The translations under genes and the position numbers were made by a program. A DNA stretch of 64,000 nt. It comes from Colius striatus (Eukaryota; Chordata; Aves; Coliiformes; Coliidae). Below, in pieces: positions 1-12,540 of this stretch (position 1 is its first letter; each line of letters starts with the position of its first letter). The DNA lies in NCBI RefSeq assembly GCF_028858725.1, contig NC_084790.1, positions 6,870,669 to 6,934,668 on the forward strand. The letters are read 5' to 3'. The notes under the pieces are model-generated. The model was not told the DNA's origin. It was given only the letters and a program-made list of their open reading frames with translations, and searched no databases.

Positions 1-2399
1 AGGAAAAAACAGCTTTTTTCATCAATTGACATGTGTCCTTTTTCTTTTTTCACTGATTAGCAGAAATGGAAAATGTAATCACAGAAGACACCTCACTGAT
101 TCAAAACCTTAACTGAGACGTGGATAAACTGATCACAACTTGGGTATTAATCGTTTTCCCCATTTACTTTATGTTCAATGTAAAACACTTAAAAAAAATG
201 AGTATGGATTTCCATATCCTGGGATATGGAGGGCAGTGGCATCCTTAGAAGACTACAGCACCTTGGCAGTAGTGGAGGTTGCATACTGCAGTCACTTGAG
301 AGCTCCAGTGAGTGAGCTTTGTTTGTAACACGCGGCTTGACTGAGGAAGTTCAGCAGAGCAGGGATGACTGGAGACATATCAGTGACATGTAGAGGATCT
401 AACTGCATCTTCCTCATGAGATGGTAACTCACTCATCATAAGCACAACAGCCTTGGCTGGTGTGGCCACTGAAATGGTGGGATGTGTGAAATGATCACAG
501 TATCTAGAAGACAGCATTGGGCTATTCAGTCACAGCCCTTTGATTTTTGCATACTGCAATTGTCTTTCCAGGAAGATTTAGAGCAACTATGAAATCAAGT
601 CCCACATGACTGGGGAGGTGGTTGTAGCTGTGCCATGGGGTATTTTGATAACTGTCAGAGATTTTTGTTGTGCTCTTTGATAACTCATTAACATATATCA
701 CATATACCATTATTTGGCAGAAGATTGATCCAGCTCGTGTTCCACACCCAGATCAACTATGAATTTTAGTTGAAAAGCAAAGCAAATTGGAAACATTTTT
801 TGTTACTTGCCAGTAAGAGTATGGCATTCGAGAGGGATGATCTGTCTATATTATCTATCTAAATTATTGTCTAACAGCTAAACTACTAAACTTGCACTAG
901 ACTGAGGTTTAGTCATGGCCCAACCTCCGTTTCAGTGTCAAAATACACATTATCCTTACTGCCACCATGGCATTGTCAGTGCAAACTCATAGAGAGTCTA
1001 TCGAGTCATTACATAGAAAGCAGTCTATTAGTATCTACTTTTAAAGATACTAATTCCTCTCACAAATTAGCATGGAGACAGTAATAAGCTGAAGAGACCA
1101 GTGCCTTAGGCTAAACTCAAGCAAGAGACCCAGAGGTTAGAGGGTTTGTTTCCTATTACTGCTCCCTGGAGCCATTCAGACCCACATTCTTGGGAATAAT
1201 TAACAGAGAGTTACCATCAAGCTTGACTTGTGAACATAAGGTCCAGATACATTGACTTCCCTTTTAAGACAGGTCTGAGACCCTCTGCCACCAAGTTGTG
1301 AGAGCTTCGTGCATCTAGGGTATTTTTTCTCTCTCCTTCCATTGCAGCAGAAGCTGTCTTGGCGTGGTAACCAAAACTGGTCTATGAAACACCCAATACT
1401 GCATGGAGGGCGTGAGGTCTTTGCAAGGGGATTTCCAGAGTATTCTCCTGCCTTTGGACTAAAGTAGCTTTTCTGTTACATTATTCTGCATGTGCAGGAA
1501 TGTTGATTCTTACAAGTACATTGTAGCTTAGCATAGGGACTGGAGAGGAGGAAGAGTAACTGGACTACCTGCTACCAGTCTTATCCCTGCAGTGGTTATG
1601 TCCTGCCAGATTACCTGTGGGAATCATCTGCCAGGCTGTTGGTAAGGGTGAGATATGAGAGCTGTCAAAGCTCACCTCCAATTGCATGAGGCTTTGAATT
1701 CACTGATGTGAGTCATTATACAGTTAAAACAAATCTCAACCTTATCAGACCACAGGTTCTGTAAGAATTTGTCCTCACTGCAGTCTCCTGAATGATCAGA
1801 TGGGTAGAGCTCACTGCATGCCAGTGGCCAACAGAGGCAGAGGTTGTGCAGCCATCTCTGGGCTTTGCTCTGAGAGCTCCTGGACCTTCTGGGCACAAGG
1901 TCTAGGATCTTTGGGGAACTCCTGGAAACAAAGAAAAAGTAAGAGTAGCCACAGGTCTGTGGGCCTGAGAAAGCTCTAGGAGCTTCTAATGAGCTGCCCT
2001 TGCCTGGAAGCTGTGTTACAGCTGCCTGTGATCAAGGAGGGTCCAGCACACTTCACCTGGTTCTTGGGAAAGCCCTGTATAAGAGGGGGCAGCTGTGAGA
2101 GGTAGTAGTTTGTGTGGGGGACTGTAAAGAAGGGATTGTCAACTGAATTGCTACAAGCATAACCAAATTTGGATGTGGTGGTGCTGCTACACAGAGCTAT
2201 TTCCCCAGCAGATAATGGCCTAGTTGCCCCAGATCCCAGGCTTCAGGAAGGGCCTGGGCTTCACTCTGAGGCCAGAAGCAATGCCCTTCTGTCCTGCAGG
2301 AGGTAAACCACCTTGGTGGAGCTGTGTTGCAAAGTGGAGGAGCTATGGGAGCTATGAGCATTCAGAGGGAAATAAACAGCATCTGTGCTAAGACACAAC
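1..2399. other. Intergenic, nothing recognised
   Basis: Mixed composition; open frames only up to 74 codons, none protein-like. No CR1 tail or LTR end identified. Could include very old repeats. Confidence 0.5.
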
Positions 2400-3690
2400 A
2401 GCTTGAAGATCCTTGGTCCTCATCTGCAATAGGGAAACCGGCAGTGTCTACTCCCAATATTGGAGTAAATTAAACATCTGGACAAGGGGAATGATGGCGG
2501 CTGGAGACCTCTGGCACCAAGAGCAAGGCTTATGCCTCACCTAACAGCATACAACTCAAAGTTGAAGAGGAGACAGGTCTGCTTTCAAGCAAAGCATCTG
2601 GGCCACCTAATCCTAAACTGTGCAAGACCACCAGGAAGAAGCAGTGAGTGACAGTAGCGAATGTCCCTTCTGGGGAGAACAACAGCTGAGCTATCATTTA
2701 GAGAGTTTTGCTGCCAGTCAGGAGGCCTGGCTCTATGATGTTGATGATGAACTGCCAAAGCTTCTCTGACCCTCTAGCTACTGCCCCATGATGTTCTTTC
2801 ATATGGCAACCAATGACTCTGACAAGAGTAATCTAGACAGTGTCAAAAAAGACTGCACAATCTGGGAGAGATAATTAAAGGCACGAGGGTCCAGATGGTG
2901 ATCTCCTAGTGAGAGAAATCTCCTCATCCTACTAGTGAGGAGAAAGATGTGAGAGGGCACTAATAGAATCAGTCAATAATTGGCTGTGGAACTGGTGCTG
3001 GTGACAGTTTTGGGTTCTATGATCAGATGAACTTATTTACAAGTCTGCATCTGTTGGGGAGAGATGAGATCCATCTTATCAAGTGGGCAAAGGATAGCCA
3101 GCAGGATAGCTGACCTGGTAAGGAGGACTTGAAGCTAAGAGTGATGAGGGACGGAGACGGTAACTAGCAGACCAATGAGGGGGTGATGGACAGCTTTGAG
3201 CAAAGGACATGGGGTTTTGTGAAGGGAACAAAACAGGAATCAAATGGGGCTTAAGCTGGATCACCTCCAGCGCTTGCATATAAACAATGAAGTGCCTACA
3301 AGGCACCATTATGGAAAAATACTCAAAACCTCTCCTGGGTATTCAGCATGCTGGGTGCATCTTCAAAGTGTGTGTACACTAATGCATGTGGTATGGGGAA
3401 TAAGCCTGATAAATTAATCTGCCTGCAGCTGCAGGGCTATGATCTTGTTAGGGTCGTGGAGACATGGTGGGATGGCTCCCATGATCTGAGTGTTGCGATG
3501 GAGGAACACAGGCTCTTTAGGAAGGACGGGCTGGGAAGATGAGGAGGGGAACGTCTGAGGGGTCTGGGGCTGTTTAGCCTAGAGAAAAGAAGGGGAGACC
3601 TTATTCCTGTCTGCAGCTACCTGAAAGGAGGCTGTAGCAAGGTGTGGGTTGGTCTGTCCTCTCTAGTAACAAGCAACAGAACAAGATAAA
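2400..3690 (+). mobile_element. Decayed long CR1 LINE with ORF1 and ORF2 remnants
   Basis: A plus-strand CR1 much longer than the usual 3' scraps. Around 2810 it has ATGGCAACCAATGACTCTGA, resembling the GTND motif of the ORF1 esterase domain. At 2980-3130 the text GGTGCTGGTGACAG... and GAGATGGGATCCA-like words match the end of CR1 ORF1. At 3348-3542 a 64-codon open stretch ends LVRVVETWWDGSHDLSVAM, EEHRLFRKDGLGR, the N-terminal part of the ORF2 endonuclease domain. At 3548 it jumps to CR1 3'-end-like text, so most of ORF2 (reverse transcriptase) is deleted. Many stops make it dead. Boundaries are approximate. Confidence 0.75.
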
Positions 3691-5049
3691 GGAAGAGGAA
3701 TGAGCTCACAAGTGTTTCTTCTCTTGCCACAACAATGGATCATCAACAAATCTTAACATCTTTTCCCACCTATGCTGAAGCTTAAATTGTAAGTGGAATA
3801 AAGCTGATGGATTGTCTTTGCAAAATCTCTTGAGGATGGGGATGGGAGTGTCTCTCCTGTGCCTTTTTCAGTGTATGTCTTAAAGGGCTTTTTCCAAGGA
3901 CAAGTCCTGGAAATATGTCCCATCAATGCCATCAGTGATGCAGATGGATACCCACTGGCTGCCAGCTTGGGTACTTGGCAGGACAGACAAGTGCACGCCT
4001 TGCTGTGTCTCATATAACCTTCCTGCCTCCTTCTGAAATTAACAACTTATCCCTATTTACTCTTTCCACATTGGTTCCAGTTTTTCTTAATTTTACACCT
4101 TAATTTAATCATTTTGGCCCAAATGGCTCTGGCAATCCACAACTACCCTTCAGTCTCTTTCCCTGGAGGCAGATGCCCTACCTGCTCTTGCATTCTCTGT
4201 CATACCCACTGGTTCCTGATGTTTTTGCCTTGCTAGATTAGTCCCCATCTGAAGCTGGCCAACCTCTTCCCCTTCCACTGTCTGCAAAGCCCAGTGGTTT
4301 CCTACAACATTACCTAGTTCAGGCTCTGGCAAAGGCTGGCAATTTGCCTGCATGCCTTCATACCTCAAGCCTCTTTTCAGTAAGGTCAGTGCTGTGGTTT
4401 ACCTTTTAGCTGGGTTGGGGTTGGTAATGGTGATATTTGTGCAAAAGCAAGTTCCCTAACTGCAGTGCAGAGTGCTGCTCATCTGTTTGTGCCTCTGTAT
4501 CACAGTTCTCCATGGGACATTCATAAACTTTCCCCAATGCCTGTAGAGGTAGTCACACGGTAGCTCGGGCTGCTACCATGTGAAAAGGGGGCATATTGGA
4601 GAAAGGTACAAGATCTCTTACCAGGTGTTTGGTAGTTAATATAAATCCTTATGGTTTGTAAATATATGATAATGTATGGTATTATAACAGCAAGTAGATA
4701 AACATGTTTATTTAAGTATTTATATTTTGATACTTGTACTCACCCATGTGTTTTCCAACACACAGACAATACACATTCTCCTCTTCTTAACATGATTTTG
4801 ATAATCCATAACTTCTGCTGCTCTTGTTTCATACAACAAGATTTTCTAGTGCCCTCCCTGATAGCTAAAATCCCCTGGAACTGGCAGTGCATGCTGCCCT
4901 TTCCAACCACAGCCCCCAGCCCTTGCTCTGCTGTGAGTAAAGTCATCTGCAGACCAGCTCTTGGAGGGGCACCCCAGCATTCTCTGAGCAGCTCTGAAGT
5001 GAATCCAGATCTTTGCACAGCTGGGAAAAAAAAGGCCTCTCAGTGTTTA
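3691..5049. other. Intergenic, nothing recognised
   Basis: No coding, repeat or RNA signal that I can support. Frames of 60-96 codons occur on both strands and overlap each other. Confidence 0.5.
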
Positions 5050-5560
5050 GACCTGATTGTGTATTCTACTCATGCACAGTGACAAATCCTGGACCAGCCA
5101 CAGCTCCTTGATGGGGACTGAACCTGATGGGGAAGGGCAGCCTGGGCACATGGGAGAGGCTCTACTGTCAGAGTTGCTGAGGTTATTCTCCCAGGATGCT
5201 GATGGGAGGTGTTGCAGGAGAAGAGTCATTGGGAAAATTGACCCTGGGGCACAAAACACAGGATCACCACAAAGAGCCTGCACTCCCCTCAAACCTCTCT
5301 CTGTTCCTGTGTCCAAGCCACTTCCATTCCCTGTCTCCCTCCCGGCCCGTCTCTTGACCACAGGCAGCGGTGGCCACCCTCTCCTTCCGCCACCCACCAC
5401 TCCAGACGGTGTACGGGTCTCGAGCACCTGAGGCACGTGCTGAGGCTCCCAGTGACAGGAGGCCCCGTGGAGCCTCTGCCCATGGTCCAACGTGGACCCT
5501 CCGTGCTGGGAAGCTGGCGGCCTCCAGGGAGCTACCTACTGCCTGCAGGCCTGGCGCTTT
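5050..5560. other. GC-rich intergenic block with overlapping open frames
   Basis: Locally GC- and CpG-rich (densest 5335-5545), with frames of 94-147 codons open on both strands at once, as expected from composition. No homology recognised. Could be a small CpG island or part of a regulatory element with the AT-rich block that follows. Confidence 0.4.
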
Positions 5561-6120
5561 TATCATGCACACTAAGAGGAGACATAATCAATTCCCTAGT
5601 TGGCACTTTGCACTGAATACCCACTTTTTCAGTCTGATAGCAGGACTAAATTAGTTATTTAGCAACGAGACCCTAATTTAAAGTGAGCAACTGCCCTGAC
5701 AAGGATCATTGTTCAAGGCCATCCCCCCTTTGCTTTCAGATGAGAGGCCCACCAATCCCTGGAAGGTGATAAATAGACAATTAGAAAATAGATATATTTT
5801 GTTAGTTCTACAAAGCTCCCTGGTGCTGTCAGGCTCACAATAAAGGGGGCTTCGGTAAATTGGTGGGCAATGAAAGCCAGCTGTACGGTCATCACTCCTA
5901 CAGACACAAAGCCATATGTGGCCATTTACAGGACATCCCTGAGAATAGATGGAGCCAATAAGACCAGAGGGAACTAAAAATACTTGACAAAGTTGGCTGC
6001 TCTTCATTTAACAAGAATAAAATATCTAATGGAGTGTAATGGAAGCCATCAATCACCCCTGCGTAAAGCACAGCTTTAATACTCTACTTTTAACTATTAA
6101 TGCAAGTTTTTATTCATCTG
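5561..6120. other. Candidate conserved non-coding element
   Basis: Repeat-free, AT-rich text dense in TAAT/ATTA and CAATTA-like homeodomain words and TTTAAT runs, abruptly following a GC-rich block. It has the look of vertebrate developmental enhancers. Composition only; no alignment was possible. Confidence 0.35.
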
Positions 6121-8294
6121 TAATAAGTCAGAAATGGGCATCTCCCCTGTGCAACACGGTGATGTTGTGCAAGGGCTAACAAATGGTGCAGGCCCAGCAG
6201 CACTGCCACAAAGCAAATCCAGGCCTAAAACTGGGAAGGGGACACAAACAAAGAGGTCCTAGGCGAGAGCAACTACCTCTTCAAAGATAATGAGAGATAT
6301 GTGAGCCCTTCCTAGGAAACATTCCATTTAGGCTTGGGAGCAAGCTGCCGTTTCCTCTTTGTACTTTTCTAGGCAAGAAGATACCAGTAGATGTCAGAGG
6401 AAATCCTTCAATTATCTGCATATTAAGGAAAAATACTTGAAGTGCTTCAGCCAGAGGCAGGAATCTGAAAGCTGGAAGCTCCTGGCACATCTTCAGCTCT
6501 GCAAAGCAAGGCTGTGGCACAGAGCTTAGCACCAACCTGTGCAACACCCTGCAGACGCTGGGTGTGAAGCGGTGCCTGGCCACACTGCAGCCTCTGCCTT
6601 GAAGGTGTTTAAGGCACATGCATGCCACTATTTAGCAATCCCGCTCTAAGAAGCTGCTTCCTAGCAGGGGCAGTCAGCCAACCAATGCCAAATTTCATCA
6701 GAGCAAAACCAAAAAATGTTGCCTAGTGTTAACCACTGCTGCAAAAGTGGTTGTTCTGTCTCTCGTATGTGTGCAAGAGGCAGACAGATAAAGGTGGCAC
6801 AATGTGTGGAAGCTGGTATTATTTAACCATGGAGCCATGGCACCCTCAGGAGACAGAAACGAGCGTCGGTAAGTCAGAAAGCACTGCACATACACATGAG
6901 TGTTCAAACTCTCTTTGGGGTCCTTGCTTGCGTTTAAAGATGGCATATGCTGCAAGGTAACAGTCTGCTCTCTCTTGACTATTTTTAGCTGCTTTCATAG
7001 GACAAGAATTGTAATTTATTTTGCAGAACACCAAATGTCACATCCTATGAGTACTTTGTTGTACAAAATGCAATATAGTAGCTGGAGAAAAGTGACCTTC
7101 CATAATGGAAGTGTCCTATAGAACTAATAGAAAATGATAACCAATAGGTTTTACCAGATAATTATATCCCTCTTCTAGAACAGTTTTAAGAGCCAAGGGC
7201 ATGTCTCTCCATAACATTGACCGGTTCAAGCTTATTTGGCATGGGTTGTTTTTTTCTTCTTTTTTCTTTCTATTCCATTTGAACCAAATTCATTTAATCT
7301 CTCTCCATGTCTGAGAAAATTCATGTTGATGTTTTCAGGGATTGAGACACAATGCTTAACCCTTTGACTCTGATCAGCCAGCCCCTCCTTTCAGCATATA
7401 CCACAAGCTCACAAGATCTACGCAGTCTTCCAAATCTAGCTTAACTGATCTTAAATCTAATATGTTTTATTTTCATTGGAATTGCTGACTGGGTAACGAG
7501 CAGAGACTCCTTTATATATGGCTACAGGCACACGAAAACACAGATTTCATATGTTTTGTCTTTTTGGTCTTTCTCTGAAGGATTTTATCTTCTGCATGTG
7601 GTAATGACATTGACTGAAGTGCACTCTTCCTGATGTACTGTTATCTGTGTCAGAGCAAACGAATAATTTATTCTACAGAAATGCAGAAAAGACAGTGAGG
7701 AAAAAACCTGTCCTGTTTAATACACATCCATGGTTCAGTCCCACTACAACTACTGAAAGAGCAAACATGCCTTTGTTTTGCAGCAGAGTGAGGACAGAAA
7801 AACGAACACGCTCGTGGCATCGTGACAGAAAAGAGCACTCTTGCTTCAAAAACCTTAGCCAGGGGATATAAACAGATTCCTCCTTAGACTTCACTGAAAA
7901 CTTTGGAACAGCTTCCAAATAAGGGCAAGAATAACTAAACAAAACGTGTGTCAGCAGTCCCATTTTTCCAGAACAAACATGTGAGTGACTGGGAACACCA
8001 GACACAGAGAGCTCCTGGCCTCTGTCCTGGATTTTCAGATTTTTCATGATAGTTTGTAATACTTTGTTTTTGGGGGAAAACAATCGGAGTTTTCATACAG
8101 CTACCAAGTGTTGTACACATATACTTTCTGTCAGCATTCTCAGTTACTCACAAGCTGCCTTGTCCCTGTCTGAATCAAGGTTTTTCCCATTGCCTTAGAA
8201 ATCCCAGTCATGTTATTGTCTCTTTTGTGGAAAAAGGTAAAAGTTTCCCTAAATTGAGTTTCCCATGAAAATCTAGGGCAGGATATCAGGACAT
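6121..8294. other. Intergenic, nothing recognised
   Basis: No gene or repeat that I can support. Frames of up to 136 codons at 7673-8083 (minus) have no recognisable protein character. Confidence 0.45.
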
Positions 8295-8865
8295 TGGGGG
8301 TTCAAAGGGACCCCTGGGGATCACTCAGTCCTACTGCCTGTTCTGGCAGGGTCATCTAGAGCTAGTGACCAGGGCTATGGCTGGATGTGTCCAAGGATGG
8401 AGACTCCATCACCTCCCTGGGCAGCCTGTGCCAGTGCTTGGTCACCCTCACAGTGAATAAAGTGTTTCCTGATGTTCAGGAGGAACCTCTGTGTTTCCAT
8501 GTGTGCACATTGCCTCTGGTCCTGACACTGGCCACCAATGAAGAGGTCCTGGCTACCTTCTCTTCGTTTCTCCCGTCATATATTTATACACACAGATGAG
8601 ATATCCCTGGGCCTTCCCTGCCCCAGGCGGAACAGCACCAGGTCCCTTAGCCTGTCCTCATCAGAGATGCTCCAGCTCCTTCATCCTCTCTGTGGTTCTG
8701 GGAGAGCCAGCACTGAACACAACACTCCTAATGTGTCTCATCAATGCTGAGAAGGGAGGAAGGCTTGTCTCCCTCAACCTGCTGGAGACACTGTCCAGGA
8801 AGCCAGTGGTTGCCTTTGCTGGCCTCTGGGACCCCCAGGGCTATTTCAGCCACCTACTTTCCAGA
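8295..8865 (-). mobile_element. CR1 3'-end fragment
   Basis: Reverse-orientation CR1: GACTCCATCACCTCCCTGGG, CAGCCTGTGCCAGTGCTTGG, and upstream GGGATCACTCAGTCCTACTG. Later parts are more diverged. Open frames through here are LINE by-products. Confidence 0.8.
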
Positions 8866-9959
8866 TGACCCAGGGAAAGAGTGTGCAAAGGATGTCATTG
8901 TGTGGTTAATGAGTTGCATTGCCTTTTGGATTCTGGCACTGATGCAGTTCCTAGATGGAAGAGATCATTGCAAACCATGTGTCTGGAGGAAAACTCCAGC
9001 TTTTGTACTCCTGGCAGTTGTGGGCTTTTCAGTCCCATCTCAGCAAGTTTCATCCAACACACAGAAGGGAAATAGTGTCAGAGAAGCTGCCCAGCCCCAG
9101 GCAAAGAGTGAGACAAATTGTGGGGGTGGAAAGGTTTGCAGAAGCAAACATTGCCCACAGAAAGCTTCAATAGTACTGGTAAAGAGATACCTCCAAGGGG
9201 GAAGGCCAAGAGGAAAGGTGAAAGGAGGGAAAAAGCCAAGACATAATACAGACAGGAGAAAAGCTCTGAAAGGGACTCTCAGGCACATGTGGTTCTGTTC
9301 AGTGCCAGGGCCCTGAGCACACCCTCAGCCCTGAGTAGCCCCCTTGAAGCCCACCCTAAACCCTGTCTGTGGCTGAGGACCCTATCGCAGCCCTCTGGGG
9401 CCATCAACCCCTTTCCCAGCAAGGCTATGGAATAGCTCTGGCTGGTGCTGCATCCTCAGTCTCACAGGAAATCATAAGCCATGGGCTGCACAAAGGTGTT
9501 AGAAAAGAGCCAGTGGTGACAGACATGCTCTCAGGAGAATTGCAACCAGCAGAGCGGTGGAGGCCTCTGAGAGAAACTGGAGGTGCACATGGCCATCCCT
9601 CATCCCCTGGCACACCATGGTGATCCCTGGGCAGCCAGAAGCAGCTCCAGCCTTGAGCTTCCCGGATCCTTCTCAGTGGGGAGGACATCACAGTGGATTT
9701 CTCACACCTCCAAGGCAGTGTGGTCTGACCTGCTGGGAAGGGACAAAGTGCACAGACACACTGATTTTCTCTTATTGAAAATGCAAAAGCTTAAGGAAAA
9801 TGTAAATGCATTGTAAGTGACAACATCCTGGTCAGCTGCTTTAAGTAGAGTGCTCAAGGCTGAGGTAGAGAAGCTGCATCCAAAGCAATATTCAGATTGC
9901 AGGTTGCAGAAAACACAGCATATTTCTCAGCATCCTTTGGGGGAAAGGTTTGGCACATT
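8866..9959. other. Intergenic, nothing recognised
   Basis: A 190-codon plus-strand frame starts inside the CR1 at 8744 and runs to 9316, but half of it is LINE and the rest is unlike any protein I know. No other signal. Confidence 0.45.
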
Positions 9960-10560
9960 GCTGTTAAATGGAGTTCTACTAATTATTTACAAGGCACATC
10001 CTTAAAGATCCATTCCGTGATTAAATTAACATAAAGTGTATTAATACATGAAAATCATCAAACAGGATGTATTTGCAAGGGATTCTTTTTTATTTTGTTT
10101 ACATTTGATAGGACATAATGAGGCCATCTTGGTGCTAATTGTGTCTCTGCTAGAGACATGATTCAAGAGCACAGCCTACCATTGTTGAATGAAATTGCCC
10201 AGAAAAGTAATTGCTTTTCAGGATGAGCTTGTGCTCATTTATATGATTATGATTTGTTGATTAACATTTTTTTTCTTTCTTTCCATTCCGTGCATAGTAA
10301 GCAGGATCTTCTCCTTTTGTAACTTTATCATTTTAATAAACCTTGGCATGCCAGCAGCAACCCAGACACCATCGTGACCTGCCCATGACCACCTGAGCCC
10401 TACTTAATCAATTTAATTAATTTACCTTACACAGCCCTTGGTATAAAGTTTAATCAATTCCATTTGATACACCAAAAACTCACTGGCCCCTTCTTACATT
10501 TTGTGTGGGAGTTATAAAAGCCCTTGAGTTTGTCTTTTTAAGAAAAAAAATCTCTTTTCC
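9960..10560. other. Candidate conserved non-coding element
   Basis: AT-rich, repeat-free, with ACTTAATCAATTTAATTAAT, TTGATTAAC, CTAATTATTTAC and GTGCTAATTG words. Suggests a homeodomain-rich enhancer; judged by composition only. Confidence 0.35.
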
Positions 10561-10774
10561 TCTAAGATCATTGCTAAGTGAAACCATATACATGAGAAGT
10601 GGTTAGGATAACTTCTCCCAGCAAAGAGAAGTATTATCTGAATGTTCTCCCACTAAGTAATGATTTACAGCTCATGAGCCTCAGACACCTCATTTTTCCC
10701 ACAATGTCAAACTCAGGAACACAAAAAGGGCAGCAACAGGGGTACCCCACCAGTCCTGAAGTGGGGTAGAGCAC

Positions 10775-11168
10775 AAGTCTGATGAGGAACAGCTAAGGGA
10801 CCTGTGAGTGTTCAACTTTGAGAAAAGGAGACAGAGAGGAGAGCTTCTGGCTCCCAGCAACTCCCTGACAGGAGGTGGTGGCTTGTGGGGAGGGATCAGT
10901 CTCTTCTAAAAGCAATGGGATGAGAAGAAACAGCCTCAAGTTGCACCAAGAGAGGTTTAGATTGGAGATGGGGAACAATTTTTTCCCCCAGAAGCCCTGG
11001 CACAGGCTGTTCAGGAGGTTGGTAGAGTTGCTGTCCCTGAAGGGACTCCAAAACTGTAGCTGTGGCTGAGGGACGTGGTTTAGTGGTGGCTGCGGCAGTG
11101 CTGGGGGAGCGGCTGGACTCTGGGCTTAAGGGTCTTTTCCAGTTTCAGTAATTCCATGATTCTGTGAG
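10775..11168 (+). mobile_element. CR1 3'-end fragment
   Basis: Plus-orientation CR1 with GCCCTGGCACAGGCTGTTCA and a 3' tail ending AATTCCATGATTCTGTGA, the diagnostic CR1 terminus. Confidence 0.88.
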
Positions 11169-11965
11169 TTTACAAACTGGCCATCGAAAAATCAGGAAAA
11201 AGAAGGGGGGAAAAAAGGAAGAATAGTTGGTTGTACAGCTTAAAACCTGGTCAAAATTGCAAAGTCAAAACACTTTGGAAAAAGCCAAACACAGAGGGTC
11301 GTGGGACTTGGGAACAACCCAGGTAACAAAAGCATCACCCCCAGCAGCCCGAGGTGTCACAGCAGCATGTCCAGGAGGGAGGCCTGCCACTCCCTTGTCC
11401 TGCACGGAGGCTGCAGCTGTCTCCAGCCAACACCAGTCTGCAAGGTGCTCTGTTGCAGACAGAATTTATTGTAAATGTTAGTGTGGTTTGACTTGTTCTT
11501 GTTTTTTTTTAAGTTGTCTGCTGTAGGTAATACTGAAATGACTTTTCTCTCTGCTGCTGCAGCGTCAGCTCTTTTCTGAGGGAGATCTGTCTGGAAGTCA
11601 AGATAGGCATTTCACTTCAGGTTGAACAAAACATCTCCTCTGACCCTGAAAACAAAGTCAAGGAGACTCATGTTCTGCTTCCACCCAGAATGATCTGTGG
11701 TGGCTCCTGGCTAGCTTTTCACACGGAAAGGAGACCAGGGCACCAAGCACTCAGATCAGTTGCACAGAGCTGCTGCTGCCCCAGGGACAATGGGCTTGGT
11801 CAGCAACAGGGCACAGGGAAAATCCCTGACAAGAAGCAAGTGCCAGCACCAGAGGAGCCCAGTGTCCTGCAGACCTGCTCACGGCTGCTTGCATGTTGCT
11901 TGGTCATGTCCTGCCCCACCAGAGCCCCAGCAACCATTGTGCAGGCAACATTCCCTGTTAGTGCC

Positions 11966-12540
11966 ACTATAGAATCACAGGTCTGGGTTGGATGCAACCT
12001 TAAAGAACATCTCGTTCCAAGTCCCCTGCCATGGGCAGAGATCAAGTTGCTTTAAGCCTCATCCGATCTGGCCTTGAACACTTCCAGGGATGGGTCAGCT
12101 ACAACTTCTATGGGCAAACTATGCCAGGGCCTCACCACCCTCACAGGGTAGGGTTTCTTTACATCTCATCTCAATCTCTCTCTGTCAGTTTAGAGTTGTC
12201 ACCCTTTGTCCTGTCATTCACCCTTTGTCCTGTCCTGTCATGCCCTTATACAAAGTCCCTTCCCAGATTTCTTTTCAGCCCCTTTAGGGACTGGCAGCTG
12301 CTCTAGGGTCTCCCCACAGTCTTCTCCTCTTCAGGCTGAACACCTCCAACTCTCCCAGCCTGTCTCCACAGCAGAGGCTCTCCAGCAGAGGATCATCTTC
12401 ATCCCTAGTCTCAGCAGGGATGGATATGAGCTCAGTCTTGATGTGCCTGAGCCCTGCCCTTGCCCCAGCTCTCAGCAGCTCTCCAGTTGCAGCCCATGCA
12501 TTGGCATGGCTGGGTGGCCATAGGCTCACAGTATTAGGGG
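11966..12540 (-). mobile_element. CR1 3'-end fragment
   Basis: Reverse-orientation CR1 opening ATAGAATCACAGGTCTGGGT, then GCCAGGGCCTCACCACCCTC and CTTCTCCTCTTCAGGCTGAA. The right boundary is unclear and could reach about 12600. Confidence 0.85.

Noticed and set aside
5047-5490. 147-codon minus-strand frame with overlapping plus-strand frames
   Set aside because: GC-rich DNA keeps several frames open on both strands; no protein resemblance.
8744-9316. 190-codon plus-strand open frame
   Set aside because: Begins inside a reverse CR1 fragment, has no recognisable domain and no splice or promoter context.
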